Source of the DNA: Verrucomicrobiota bacterium
GTDB taxonomy: Bacteria; Verrucomicrobiota; Verrucomicrobiia; Limisphaerales; UBA9464
Assembly (NCBI GenBank): GCA_016871615.1
Contig: VHCX01000001.1
Location: 85,120-149,119 of the forward strand
Reading direction: 5' to 3'
DNA length: 64,000 nucleotides
Each line of letters begins with the position of its first letter. The first letter of the stretch is position 1. The notes under the pieces are model-generated. The model had not been told where the DNA came from. It saw only the letters and a program-made list of their open reading frames with translations, and ran no database searches. The translations under genes were made by a program, and so were the position numbers. Positions 33,724 to 42,405 of the stretch are shown one piece after another.

Positions 33724-35544
33724 CTAGGGTTTCTCCGACTGCGGGCTGAAGTCGGACTTCGCACCCGGGACACTGTACTCGTAGGGGCCGCGGTAGGCCA
33801 CGGGTTCACCGACGAAGTTGCCGTGCGGCGGAGGCGTCGGGGTCGCCCAATCGAGCGTCGTGGCCTGCCAGGGGTTGTCGGAGGCCACCCGCTTGCCGCT
33901 GAAGATGCTGCTGAAGAAGTTGATGATGAAGGGGATCTGGGAGATGCCCAGACCGATGGCAGACCACAAAATCATGTTGTTGAGCTTGAGCACACCCGGG
34001 TCGCCGCCCATGGCGACGTCGCCGCCAAAGTAGGTCGTGCCGCCATCGGACATGCGGCGGGACATGCCCTTGAAACCCTGGATGAACATCGGTGCGAACA
34101 CGCAGTTCATGAAGAAGATCGAACCGGCCCAGTGAAGCTTGCCCAGCAGCTCGTTCATGTGGCGGCCGGTGATCTTCGGGAACCAGAAGTAGACGCCGGC
34201 AAACACCGCGAACATCGTGCCGGGAGCCACGACGTAATGGAAGTGGCCGATCACGTAATAGGAGTCGTGCAGGAAGATGTCGGAGGCGTTGAAGCCCAGC
34301 GGGAGGCCGGTCAGACCCCCGATGCCGAACATCGGAAGGAACGACAGGGCGAAGAGCGAGGCCGAGTTGAAGCGGATCGACCCGCCCCAGAGCGAGATGA
34401 AGAGGGCCGTGAGGATGATGACCGAGGGGATCGAGATCATCATGGTGGTGGTCTGGAAGAAGGTGGCGACCTTGGTGCCCATGCCCGTCAGGTACATGTG
34501 GTGGGCCCAGACGATGAAGGACAGGAATCCGATGCTCATGACCGAGTACACCATGCTGCGGTAGCCCCAGAGCGGCTTGCGGATGTTGTTCGAGATCACC
34601 TCGGCCACGATGCCGATGGCCGGCAGGATGAGCACGTACACCTCGGGGTGGCCCAGGAACCAGAACAGATGCTGCCAGAGCAGCGGGCTGCCGCCCCCGG
34701 AGACACCGAGCTCCTTGCCGTCGACCACCAGGCCCTGCGGCAGGAAGAACGAGCTGCCGAAGAGGTTGTCCATCAGCTGCATCAGGCCGGCGGCCTCCAG
34801 CGGCGGGAAGGCCAGGAGCAGCAGGAAGCCGGTGACGAACTGCGCCCAGACGAAGAACGGCATGCGCATCCAGCTCATGCCGCGGCACCGGAGCTGGATG
34901 ATCGTGGCGATGAAGTTGACCGAGCCAAGGAGCGATGAGGTGATGAGCAGCACCATGCCGATCAGCCAGTAGGTCTGGCCGTCGAAGCGGTTGACCAGGT
35001 CCGTCACGGAGGCCAGCGGTGAATAGGAGGTCCAACCGGACCGGGCCGCACCGCCCGGGGTGAAGAAGCTGGCGAACATCACCACGCCGCCGAGGAAGTA
35101 GCAGTGGAAGCTGGCCATGTTCAGGCGGGGGAAGACCATGTCGGGCGCACCGATCTGCAGCGGCGTGACGTAGTTGCCGAAGGCGCCGAAGAGCACCGGC
35201 ACGATCGCCAGGAACACCATGATGGTGCCGTGCATCGCGCCGAAGGAATTGTAGAGGTCACCACCCATGACCCCGCCCGCGGCCATGTCTTTGCCCAGGA
35301 TCTTTTCCAGCAACGGACCGACCAAGGGAATCGCGGTCCCCGGTTTGGCCAATTGGTAGCGCATGGCCAGGATCAGGAAGAAGCCGAACAGCAGGAACAA
35401 GAGCGCCGACACCCCGTACTGGATGCCGATCATCTTGTGGTCGGTGCTGAAGATATACTTGCCGAAGAAACCCGGCTCATGGTGCGCGTGACCGTGGGCG
35501 GAGTCCGTCGCGCTCGTGTGGGCGTGGGAGGCTGTGGTTTGCAT
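33724..35544 (-). CDS. coxA: Cytochrome c oxidase subunit I
   Basis: This is the catalytic subunit of a heme-copper oxidase, with heme a and the heme a3-CuB centre. The 606-residue protein has about 12 spans after a His-rich N-terminus. Ligands are present: His in AMHGTIM (heme a), GHPEVYVLILPAIGIV (CuB His and cross-linked Tyr, with the A1-type Glu), AHHMY (two CuB His), and HDSYYVIGHFHYV (heme a3 and heme a His). The Glu before Val-Tyr supports an A1-type enzyme with a D-channel. ATG at 35544 was chosen, 11 bp after ctaB. No Shine-Dalgarno is visible. Confidence 0.97.
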   Translation of the reverse strand: MQTTASHAHTSATDSAHGHAHHEPGFFGKYIFSTDHKMIGIQYGVSALLFLLFGFFLILAMRYQLAKPGTAIPLVGPLLEKILGKDMAAGGVMGGDLYNSFGAMHGTIMVFLAIVPVLFGAFGNYVTPLQIGAPDMVFPRLNMASFHCYFLGGVVMFASFFTPGGAARSGWTSYSPLASVTDLVNRFDGQTYWLIGMVLLITSSLLGSVNFIATIIQLRCRGMSWMRMPFFVWAQFVTGFLLLLAFPPLEAAGLMQLMDNLFGSSFFLPQGLVVDGKELGVSGGGSPLLWQHLFWFLGHPEVYVLILPAIGIVAEVISNNIRKPLWGYRSMVYSVMSIGFLSFIVWAHHMYLTGMGTKVATFFQTTTMMISIPSVIILTALFISLWGGSIRFNSASLFALSFLPMFGIGGLTGLPLGFNASDIFLHDSYYVIGHFHYVVAPGTMFAVFAGVYFWFPKITGRHMNELLGKLHWAGSIFFMNCVFAPMFIQGFKGMSRRMSDGGTTYFGGDVAMGGDPGVLKLNNMILWSAIGLGISQIPFIINFFSSIFSGKRVASDNPWQATTLDWATPTPPPHGNFVGEPVAYRGPYEYSVPGAKSDFSPQSEKP

Positions 35545-35555
35545 AGGATGGAACG

Positions 35556-36569
35556 TCAGGCAATGTCTCCCGGAAGACGAAGCCTGCAAGTGGATACAAA
35601 CGCCCCGGGGCGTGGTACAGAAAATGTTGCGGTTTTCCGAAGGAATGAGCTTCTCGAAGGCAGGTCCTTAGCGCGGTCCATGACCAGCGCCGCCAGCAGC
35701 ACCGGGAGGTAGAAGATGGAGGCGAAGAACAGTCTGCGAGCCGAATTGGAGTCCAGCAGCAGGGCGAAACGGAGGGCCTGGACCAGGAAGAGCCCCCCGA
35801 ACACCAGGGCGATGGCCAGGTAGATGCGGCCGCTGATCCCCTGCAGGAACGGAACCACGCTCACGGCCAACAGGGCGATGGAGTTCCGGATCGCCGAGGA
35901 CGCCGACCGGCGGCCGTCCGGATCCCGACCCGAGAGCATTCGGAAACCGGCTTGGGCGTACTCGTCCCGGTACAGCCAGGCGACGGCCATGAAATGGGGC
36001 AACTGCCAGAAGAACAGGATGGCGAAGAGGGCCCAACCCCCGACCCCGAGGTCCCCGGTGGCGGCCGTCCACCCCATGAGGGGCGGGATGGACCCCGGGA
36101 CGGCGCCCACCCAGGTGTTCAACTCGGTCGTTCGCTTCAGCGGGGTGTAGGCGAAGATGTAGATCGCCAACGTCACCGCGCCAAGGAAGGCCGTCAGCAG
36201 GTTGACGGAGAAGGCCAGCCACGCCAGGCCCACCAGGGAGACCCCCACCCCGAAGGCCAGGACGGTGAGCGGGCTCAGGAGGCCGGCTGGGATGGGGCGG
36301 GAGGCGGTGCGGCGCATCAAGGCGTCGAGATCGCGCTCCCACCACTGGTTGAGGGCCGACGCCCCGGCGGCCAACAGGGAGGTGCCGAGGATCGCATGCA
36401 GGCAGGTCCTCCCATCTGAGGCCTCGGAGGATCCCAGCGAGTAGCCCATCCACGTCGTGAGCACCACCATCAGGGTCAGGCGGGCCTTCACCAGGTCGCT
36501 GGCCACCTTCCCCCAGACCCGGAGAGGGTTGCCGAAGATGGGCAGGACGATGGGTGCGGTGGTTTCCAT
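35556..36569 (-). CDS. ctaB: Protoheme IX farnesyltransferase (heme O synthase)
   Basis: CtaB/CyoE transfers a farnesyl group to heme B to make heme O, the precursor of heme A. The 337-residue polytopic membrane protein has the UbiA-type Asp-rich motif ALNQWWERDLDALMRRTASRPIP near 85-110. The second motif is YTPLKRTTELNTWVGAVPGSIPPLMGW near 160-190. About 35 residues at the C-terminus, after the last span, look unconserved and end 11 bp before coxA. It follows ctaA by 19 bp, so the two heme A enzymes are encoded just ahead of the oxidase subunit that needs them. Confidence 0.95.
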   Translation of the reverse strand: METTAPIVLPIFGNPLRVWGKVASDLVKARLTLMVVLTTWMGYSLGSSEASDGRTCLHAILGTSLLAAGASALNQWWERDLDALMRRTASRPIPAGLLSPLTVLAFGVGVSLVGLAWLAFSVNLLTAFLGAVTLAIYIFAYTPLKRTTELNTWVGAVPGSIPPLMGWTAATGDLGVGGWALFAILFFWQLPHFMAVAWLYRDEYAQAGFRMLSGRDPDGRRSASSAIRNSIALLAVSVVPFLQGISGRIYLAIALVFGGLFLVQALRFALLLDSNSARRLFFASIFYLPVLLAALVMDRAKDLPSRSSFLRKTATFSVPRPGAFVSTCRLRLPGDIA

Positions 36570-36588
36570 GGAAGGCGAGGCCGCCGGG

Positions 36589-37812
36589 CTACTGGACCGG
36601 CAGGGTCTGGGGCAGCGAGGGAACCGGAACGAAGGGTTCGACGCGCCGGGACGCGATCTGGTGGGCTAGGACGGCCCAACAGGACCAGCAGCCGACCACT
36701 AGGGTCAGCGATCCCACGGCCACGTGGGCGGTGGCGACATCGGCGGCGCGGTCGGTGAGCACGGTGAAGATGCCAAGGCCGAACTGCGCGCCGACGAGGA
36801 TGATCCACGCCGAGCCCAGCCTGCGCAGGGGGTGCCCCCCCGGGTGGTGCCGGGAGGCCCGGAAGGCCATGACGATGGTGCCGAAGGCCAAGATCGCCTG
36901 CAGGCGATGGACCATGTGCATGTGCACCTGCAGGGCCGTGATGACATCGACCCCTTCGCGCCGGCTCGAATATCGCACCAGCGACTCCGGGTCGGTCCTC
37001 GGCCACCACTGCCCATAGGCCAGGGGCAGGTCGGGAATGGCCAGACCCGCGTGCTGATGGCGCATCCAGAGGCCCACCAGCAGTTGGCCGAAGACCAGAG
37101 CGGTGCCGAGGAAGACCCAACGGGCCCCGGGCACCTCGCACCGGATGCGTCCCCAAAGGGACAGCCACGGGGAGAGGGACAAGGCCAGGCAGGCGACCAA
37201 CGCGAGGAACATCTGGCCGAGGCAGCCGTGGATCATGCCGAACACCACACCCCCGGTAGTGCCTCCGATGGCCCAGGAATCGAGGACGACCCGCAGGCCC
37301 CCGAGGCTTCCCTGAACCTGCACCAGCACGAGGGCCGCCCACGCCAACCGCACCGGAAGGGCCGGAGCGGGCCCGTTGCGCACCGGAATCGCGGCGGCCG
37401 CCAAAACCACGCCGCCGATGCCGAGAAGGAAATGCGCCTCGCCCCGCCAGAGGGGGTTGACCCCCATCAGGGCCAATCCGCCAAGCACCTCCGTGAGGCC
37501 GATCCACGCCAAGGGACGCCTAGAGGCGTGGCCCGCAGTCCAACGGGTCAGTAACACCACCAGCAGCCCCACCCCCGATGCCCAGACCCGGTGGGTATGC
37601 TCATGGAACACGCCTCCGGTCATCCACATGGAGATCGGCAGCGCGAACATGCTGTAGCCGAAGCTGGTAGGCCAGTCCGGCACGGCCATGCCGACGCCCT
37701 TGCTGGTCACCAGCCCGCCGATGCACACCAACCCTAGTGTCGCCACGGCCACAAGGACCGAGTAGCGGAAGAGCCAGGGCGAGATGCCGGAGGATGGGGT
37801 GGAGCGCTCCAT
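36589..37812 (-). CDS. ctaA: Heme A synthase (CtaA/COX15)
   Basis: This enzyme oxidises the C8 methyl of heme O to a formyl group. The 407-residue protein has about eight spans in two four-helix halves. Each half keeps paired heme-binding His: the N-terminal half has VFHEHTHRVWAS and GMIHGCLGQ, the C-terminal half MHMVHRLQA and ATAHVAVGS. The N-terminal GLVTSKGVGMAVPDWPTSFG is typical of the COX15 group. The ATG at 37812 follows a T-run directly (TTTTTTATG), which is part of a terminator-like hairpin, so there is no place for a Shine-Dalgarno. ctaB follows after 19 bp. Confidence 0.93.
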   Translation of the reverse strand: MERSTPSSGISPWLFRYSVLVAVATLGLVCIGGLVTSKGVGMAVPDWPTSFGYSMFALPISMWMTGGVFHEHTHRVWASGVGLLVVLLTRWTAGHASRRPLAWIGLTEVLGGLALMGVNPLWRGEAHFLLGIGGVVLAAAAIPVRNGPAPALPVRLAWAALVLVQVQGSLGGLRVVLDSWAIGGTTGGVVFGMIHGCLGQMFLALVACLALSLSPWLSLWGRIRCEVPGARWVFLGTALVFGQLLVGLWMRHQHAGLAIPDLPLAYGQWWPRTDPESLVRYSSRREGVDVITALQVHMHMVHRLQAILAFGTIVMAFRASRHHPGGHPLRRLGSAWIILVGAQFGLGIFTVLTDRAADVATAHVAVGSLTLVVGCWSCWAVLAHQIASRRVEPFVPVPSLPQTLPVQ

Positions 37813-37851
37813 AAAAAACGGCCGCTGCGCATCACGCCGCAGCTTGTGCCG
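37813..37851 (-). terminator. Terminator hairpin abutting the ctaA start codon
   Basis: On the minus strand a CGGC/GCCG outer stem and a six-pair GCTGCG/CGCAGC inner stem with an eight-base loop are followed by six T and then directly by the ATG of ctaA. The hairpin begins about 18 bases after the cupredoxin stop. Its form is that of an intrinsic terminator or attenuator separating the cupredoxin gene from the heme A and oxidase genes. Confidence 0.75.
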
Positions 37852-37868
37852 GAAAGGACCCGGACGGC

Positions 37869-38573
37869 CTACTTGACCGCCAGCTCCAGGCTCAAGGTGG
37901 CCTTGCCGCCCTTGACCTCAACCTCTCCGGTCACCGCGCCGGCCTTGATGTGGTTGGCCTCGACGGTGTACTTGCCGTCCGGGAGGTCGCCGGAGATGGT
38001 GAACTTGCCATCCTTGTCGGACACCGCGAAGAACGGATGGTCGAACACATGGACGTAACCGGCCATCCAGGGGTGCACGTTGCAGATGAGCTTCAACGCC
38101 AGCTCCGCCTTGTCGAACACCCGCGGATTGACCTGCCCCTGGGTGGTTTGGGCGAAGTTGAACCCCTTGTTCACCTTGGCCTGGCAGTTCACGTTGTGCA
38201 TGAACGGGTCGGAATTCTTGATGTCGATGGTCTGACCCACCATGGCGACGGAGACCAGCGGCTCGTACACGCAGCCGACCTGGTCGATCAGGGGCTTGGC
38301 GGCCGGTGCGCTGTAGGTCTTGCCCGCCGGGAGGCCAGCCTTGATGTAGACCGCCACGTTGGCCAGGCCCTTGTCGGCCCCGACCACGTAGGTGCGGGTC
38401 ATCACCGGCTTCGTGTGCAGGGCCCCGCAGAACTTGTCACCCTTGATCGGGGTGATTTCCTTGGCCGGGGGGGCCTCGCCGTTGAGCTGGATCTTGCCAG
38501 ATATCTCGGCGGCCAGGGCGCTGGAGGCGGCAAGGGCTGCCACCGAGGCAGCGAACTTCAGGGAGTGGTTCAT
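37869..38573 (-). CDS. Secreted amicyanin-like cupredoxin with a carboxypeptidase-regulatory-like domain
   Basis: The 234-residue protein has a signal peptide (cleavage near Ala22). The cupredoxin part (about 23-180) carries a complete type 1 copper site: His126 in PFMHNVNC, then Cys164, His167 and Met170 in ICNVHPWM. The Cys-x2-His-x2-Met spacing equals that of amicyanin (CTPHPFM). A C-terminal beta domain (about 181-234: KDGKFTISGDLPDGKYTVEA) resembles CarboxypepD_reg modules. As first gene of the oxidase locus it is a candidate electron donor to CuA or a copper carrier; neither is shown. Database entries of this type are often named methylamine utilisation proteins. Confidence 0.82.
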   Translation of the reverse strand: MNHSLKFAASVAALAASSALAAEISGKIQLNGEAPPAKEITPIKGDKFCGALHTKPVMTRTYVVGADKGLANVAVYIKAGLPAGKTYSAPAAKPLIDQVGCVYEPLVSVAMVGQTIDIKNSDPFMHNVNCQAKVNKGFNFAQTTQGQVNPRVFDKAELALKLICNVHPWMAGYVHVFDHPFFAVSDKDGKFTISGDLPDGKYTVEANHIKAGAVTGEVEVKGGKATLSLELAVK

Positions 38574-38594
38574 ATCAATGTTCTTTTTCGGATT

Positions 38595-38685
38595 CCAAGT
38601 CAGACCATCAAGTCAGACCCAGACTGCTTCGGCACGCTAATCGGGGGCATCGCGGGGTCAAGCGAGTTCGTGAAATTTTTCACAA
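38595..38685 (-). promoter_or_regulatory. Probable promoter and operator region of the oxidase locus
   Basis: On the minus strand TTGACC (38661-38656) and TAGCGT (38639-38634) are 16 bases apart, giving a plausible though weak -10. Upstream lies a palindrome GTGAAA-TT-TTTCAC (38670-38683), centred about 50 bases before the expected start, a typical activator position. Downstream, AAGTCAGACC occurs twice on the plus strand (38597-38606 and 38610-38619), within the 5' leader. The local base composition is AT-rich against the surroundings. Confidence 0.4.
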
Positions 38686-38805
38686 GCTATCATTTCCGAC
38701 GATTCTGGCCGTAAGTTATTCAGAAGCGGCCCATGCGGACATCGGCAAGGCCCCGGAACCCGCTCCCCAGAATCCTCCGGGCGTTTCCATTCGGTGGAGG
38801 CCCCA

Positions 38806-39303
38806 TCACAACCCTTGGATGAACCCCTTGAGCGGCAAGAGATCCGGGTCCTCGAGGGCCATCCGTCGGATCATGGTGCGCCCGCCGACCCGGACGGCCT
38901 CGTCCAGCCACCTCCTGGCGGCATCCAATTCGCCCAATTGGCAGGCATAGCAGGCCAGGTTGTAGGGGATGACACTCTCTTCGGGGAACTTCAGGACGAC
39001 GGCGCGCAGGGTCTCGAACGCCTCCTCGGTCCGGCGAAGCTCGTGGAGGCTGTAGCTCTGGTGGATCCAGCCCGAGGCGCGCTCCGGGGCCGCCTCGACC
39101 AATTGGCGGGAGGCCCTGAGGGCCTTCTTCCAGGCGCCCCGGGCCGAATGGAGCCTCCACGCCACCTCCAGCGCCTCCGGGTGGGCGCTGCCGGCCGGGC
39201 TCAGCCGGTCCATCTCCCGCCCGGCCTCCCCCGCATCCCCGAGGCCCAGCCATCCCTCGGCGGCGGCGAGGTGATGCCGGTCGGGGAATCCCAAGTCTTC
39301 CAT
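38806..39303 (-). CDS. Tetratricopeptide repeat protein
   Basis: The 165-residue soluble protein is made of helical TPR-like pairs. Recognisable repeats include EALEVAWRLHSARGAWKKALRASRQLVEAAPE, SGWIHQSYSLHELRRTEEAFETLRAVVLKFPE and PYNLACYACQLGELDAARRWLDEAV, with the G/A-P spacing of TPRs. It probably mediates protein binding; no partner is evident. The gene is upstream of the oxidase locus in the same orientation but separated from it by its promoter region. It is divergent from rph. ATG at 39303 was chosen. Confidence 0.82.
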   Translation of the reverse strand: MEDLGFPDRHHLAAAEGWLGLGDAGEAGREMDRLSPAGSAHPEALEVAWRLHSARGAWKKALRASRQLVEAAPERASGWIHQSYSLHELRRTEEAFETLRAVVLKFPEESVIPYNLACYACQLGELDAARRWLDEAVRVGGRTMIRRMALEDPDLLPLKGFIQGL

Positions 39304-39435
39304 GGACCCGATGGTTTTGCGGAACCGGGGGGCCGGAGGTAAAGACGAAAATCCGGGTTCGATCCGCCCGTCTCCCGGTCAACCGCAGGCACCGGTTGCA
39401 TTTTGGGACGGATCACCCAGCCTCTGCCGCTCGAG

Positions 39436-40176
39436 ATGACTAACTTCGTTCGAACCGACGGGAGACGCTGCGACGAGATCCGCCCGATCCGCTTCCAGAA
39501 CCACATCGCCCCCCATGCCGCCGGCTCGACCCTGGTCGAGTGGGGCAACACGCGGGTCATCTGCGCGGCCACCGTCGAGGAGAGCGTGCCCCGCTGGATG
39601 AAGGAGCAGAAGGTCCCCGGCGGCTGGCTGACGGCGGAGTATTCGATGCTCCCCTACTCGACCCTCGACCGGAAGGCCCGGGACATCACCAAGCTCAAGC
39701 TCGACGGACGCTCCCAGGAGATCCAGCGCCTGATCGGCCGTTCCTTGCGGGCGGTCGTGGACCTCGAGCGGTTGGGCCCGCGCACTCTGTGCATCGACTG
39801 CGACGTGCTTCAGGCCGACGGCGGCACCCGCACGGCCTCGATCACCGGTGCGTTCGTGGCGGTGAGCCTGGCCATCGCGAAGCTCCAGGCCTCGGGGGCC
39901 CTGGCCGGGAGCCCCGTCACGGGCGCGGTGGCCGCGGTCAGCATGGGGGTCTTCGGGGGCGTGCCGCTGCTCGACCTGAACTACCTCGAGGACAAGGACG
40001 CCTCGGTCGACATGAACCTGGTGATGAACGACCGCGGCCAGTTCATCGAACTCCAAGCCGCGGGCGAGGAGGCGACCTTTTCCGACACCGAACTGGCGGC
40101 CCTGCTGGCCCTCGGGCGCAAGGGCATCGAGCGCTTGATCGAGGCGCAGCGGCAGGCCCTGGGCACCACGCCATGA
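39436..40176 (+). CDS. rph: Ribonuclease PH
   Basis: This phosphorolytic 3'-5' exonuclease trims tRNA 3' ends. The 246-residue protein shows MTNFVRTDGRRCDEIRPIRF, GSTLVEWGNTRVICAATVEE, the phosphate-binding GRSQEIQRLIGRSLRAVVDL, and the catalytic LCIDCDVLQADGGTRTASITGAFVA. The length is normal. ATG at 39436 was chosen over a start 11 codons upstream because it fits the family N-terminus. Its stop overlaps the next start as ATGA, beginning a three-gene coupled run (rph, histidine phosphatase, prmA). Confidence 0.96.
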   Translation: MTNFVRTDGRRCDEIRPIRFQNHIAPHAAGSTLVEWGNTRVICAATVEESVPRWMKEQKVPGGWLTAEYSMLPYSTLDRKARDITKLKLDGRSQEIQRLIGRSLRAVVDLERLGPRTLCIDCDVLQADGGTRTASITGAFVAVSLAIAKLQASGALAGSPVTGAVAAVSMGVFGGVPLLDLNYLEDKDASVDMNLVMNDRGQFIELQAAGEEATFSDTELAALLALGRKGIERLIEAQRQALGTTP

Positions 40177-40796
40177 CCCGGCTCTTCCTGTGCCGGCACG
40201 CGGAGGTCGAAGACCTCTACCACCGCAGGTTCGGCGGCACGATCGACATGGCCCTCTCGGCCCGGGGCCACACCCAGGCCCAGGCCCTGGCCCGGTGGCT
40301 GTCCCGCCACCGCTTCGACGCCGTCTACGCCAGCCCGATGCAGCGGGTCCAGCTCACCCTCGAGCCGTTCCGCACGCAATTCGAGGGCACCCCGGTGATC
40401 CTCGACGGCTTGCGCGAGGTGGACTTCGGCGCCTGGACCGGCTGCGGCTGGGACGAGGTCGAGACCCGCTTCGGCATGAGCGCCTTCGACTGGCTGCAGC
40501 ACCTTGAGACCGACGCGATCCCCGAGGGCGAGACGCTCGGGCGATTCCACGAACGGGTGGCGCAGGCGCTGGAACGCATCCTCCGCTCGTCGGCCGGCCA
40601 ACGGGTGGCGTTGTACGCCCACGGTGGCGTCATCCGCATGGCCCTGGCCATCCTGCTGGACCTGCCGCTGCGAAAATTCGAGCACTTCGAGGTCGACTAC
40701 GCCTCGGCCACCTGGCTCGACATCGGCGAGATCAAGGCCGGACGCCCCCGCACCGAGATCCAACTCCTCAACTTCACCCCCTGGCGCGACGCATGA
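40173..40796 (+). CDS. Histidine phosphatase family protein
   Basis: The 207-residue protein is of the phosphoglycerate mutase/alpha-ribazole phosphatase superfamily. The active-site start reads LFLCRHAEVEDLYHRRFGG (RHAE in place of RHGE). SPMQRVQLTLEPF, LREVDFGAWTGCGWDEV and the second catalytic His in VALYAHGGVIRMAL follow. The substrate cannot be told: alpha-ribazole phosphate or another phosphomonoester is possible, but no cobalamin genes lie nearby. It overlaps rph and prmA by four bases on each side (ATGA twice), so expression is tied to two RNA and ribosome maturation genes. Confidence 0.88.
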   Translation: MTRLFLCRHAEVEDLYHRRFGGTIDMALSARGHTQAQALARWLSRHRFDAVYASPMQRVQLTLEPFRTQFEGTPVILDGLREVDFGAWTGCGWDEVETRFGMSAFDWLQHLETDAIPEGETLGRFHERVAQALERILRSSAGQRVALYAHGGVIRMALAILLDLPLRKFEHFEVDYASATWLDIGEIKAGRPRTEIQLLNFTPWRDA

Positions 40797-41725
40797 GCAA
40801 GGTCCTCCGGTCCATCTCCATCACCACTTCCCTGTCGGCGGAAGACGCGGTCGGCGTCCTCCTGGAACTCGAGCAGGGCCAGACCCCATCGTCGTACGCC
40901 GACGCGGTGGCCCGCCTGTCCACGGTGAGCGTGTATGGCGAGGTCGAGACCCGCGATGTGGCTGGCATCAAGCGCCGCCTGCGCGAGGGGCTCCAGGCCT
41001 TGGCGGCAGACGGCATCGACATCGGACCCGGTCGGATCCAGGTCAAGAAGGTGCTTGCCCGGGACTGGTCCGAATCGTGGAAGCGGCACTTCAAGCCGCT
41101 GGACCTGGGGCCACGCCTGCTGGTCAAACCCACCTGGAGCCGCCGCAACCCCAGGAAGGGACAGGCCCTGGTGATCCTCGATCCGGGGCTGAGTTTCGGC
41201 ACCGGACAACATGCCACGACGCGCTTCTGCCTCGAGCAACTCGTGGCCCTGCGCGATCCGGAGAACGCGTCGCAATCCATGCTCGATGTCGGCACCGGCT
41301 CCGGCATCCTGGCCATCGCGGCCGTGAAGCTGGGCTACCAACCGGTCGCCGCGTTCGACTTCGATCCCGATTGCGTGCGGGTCTCCAATGAGAACGCCGG
41401 CCTCAATGGCGTCGCCAAGGTGTTGACCGTGACCCAGGACGACATCACCCGGGTCCCCAGGAAGTCCAGGCAACGCTACTCGGTGGTCTGCGCCAACCTG
41501 ATCTGCGACCTGCTCATCGCCGAGCGCGATCGCCTAATGGCCCGCGTGGCCCCCGGGGGCTCGCTGGTGTTGGCCGGCATCCTGGAGACGCAGTTCGGCC
41601 TCGTTCGAAATGCGGTCGAGACGGCCGGCTGGAAACTGGTCGCGGCCACCACCGACCAGGAGTGGCGCTCAGGCACCTTCGTGGAGAGGGCTTCCGCCCA
41701 TCAGGGGACCAAGAAGGGCCGCTGA
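40793..41725 (+). CDS. prmA: PrmA-like ribosomal protein L11 methyltransferase
   Basis: This SAM-dependent enzyme trimethylates ribosomal protein uL11. The 310-residue protein has an N-terminal substrate-recognition domain (about 1-90), then VLARDWSESWKRHFKPLDLGPRLLV, the diagnostic LDPGLSFGTGQHATTRFCLEQL, motif I LDVGTGSGILAIAAVKLG, and motif IV VVCANLICDLL. The usual NP/NI of motif IV is replaced by NLIC. It overlaps the phosphatase gene by four bases. Other PrmA-like methyltransferases exist, so the L11 target is likely but not certain. Confidence 0.88.
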   Translation: MSKVLRSISITTSLSAEDAVGVLLELEQGQTPSSYADAVARLSTVSVYGEVETRDVAGIKRRLREGLQALAADGIDIGPGRIQVKKVLARDWSESWKRHFKPLDLGPRLLVKPTWSRRNPRKGQALVILDPGLSFGTGQHATTRFCLEQLVALRDPENASQSMLDVGTGSGILAIAAVKLGYQPVAAFDFDPDCVRVSNENAGLNGVAKVLTVTQDDITRVPRKSRQRYSVVCANLICDLLIAERDRLMARVAPGGSLVLAGILETQFGLVRNAVETAGWKLVAATTDQEWRSGTFVERASAHQGTKKGR

Positions 41726-41884
41726 GGCGTTCCGACCCGCAACCTCGCCCCGACCACGTCGGAGCGCAGTGCCGTGGCAGGTCAAGCGACGCCGGGTCGA
41801 TTCTCGACGAGACGACGAGAAGGGCCGCGAGTTCGGAATTGAGCGTTTCCCCCGGAGAGTCGATCGTCGGCGTCTTTGAACACC

Positions 41885-42346
41885 ATGAGCGCCGAATCCC
41901 AACTTGCAGCCCTTTCCCTCGTCCTGCCCCCTGCCCCGAAGCCCGTGGCGGTCTACAAGCCGCTGGTGATCTTCGGCAATGCCGCCTACGTCTCGGGCCA
42001 CGGCCCGGTCCGCACCGATGGCTCCCTGATCACGGGTGTCGTGGGCAAAGACCTCGACCTGGAGGCCGGCAAGGTCGCGGCCCGCCAGGTGGGTCTGGCC
42101 ATCCTGGCGACGCTGCGCTCCCAACTGGGATCGCTCGACAAGGTCAAGCGCGTGGTGAAGACCCTGGGCATGGTGAACACGGCCGCCGATTTCTACGACC
42201 ACCCGAAGGTCATCAACGGTTGCAGCGAACTCTTCGCCGAGATCTGGGGGCCGGAGAACGGCATCGGCGCCCGCAGCGCGGTCGGCATGGGCCCCCTGCC
42301 CGGCAACATCGCGGTCGAAATCGAGGTGATCTTCGAGCTCTATTGA
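41885..42346 (+). CDS. RidA (YjgF/YER057c) family enamine/imine deaminase
   Basis: RidA proteins hydrolyse reactive enamines and imines such as 2-aminoacrylate released by PLP enzymes. The 153-residue protein is a trimeric chorismate-mutase-like fold by family. Features are [16 protein letters not shown], the central [15 protein letters not shown] and the C-terminal [25 protein letters not shown], with the conserved Arg that binds the substrate carboxylate. It is slightly longer than E. coli RidA (128). ATG at 41885 was chosen. The next gene, 60 bp downstream, is a PLP D-amino-acid lyase, a sensible partner. Confidence 0.87.
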   Translation: MSAESQLAALSLVLPPAPKPVAVYKPLVIFGNAAYVSGHGPVRTDGSLITGVVGKDLDLEAGKVAARQVGLAILATLRSQLGSLDKVKRVVKTLGMVNTAADFYDHPKVINGCSELFAEIWGPENGIGARSAVGMGPLPGNIAVEIEVIFELY

Positions 42347-42405
42347 GTCGGATTTCCTTGGGTCGAAACCTCGACCGTCCAAGGCCACGCAGCCCCCAAC
42401 CGTCC

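Noticed and set aside
39345..39405. A tRNA T-arm-like segment (CGGGTTCGATCCGCCCG)
   Set aside because: The loop and stem do not align with a standard T-arm register, and no matching acceptor stem lies about 65 bases upstream.
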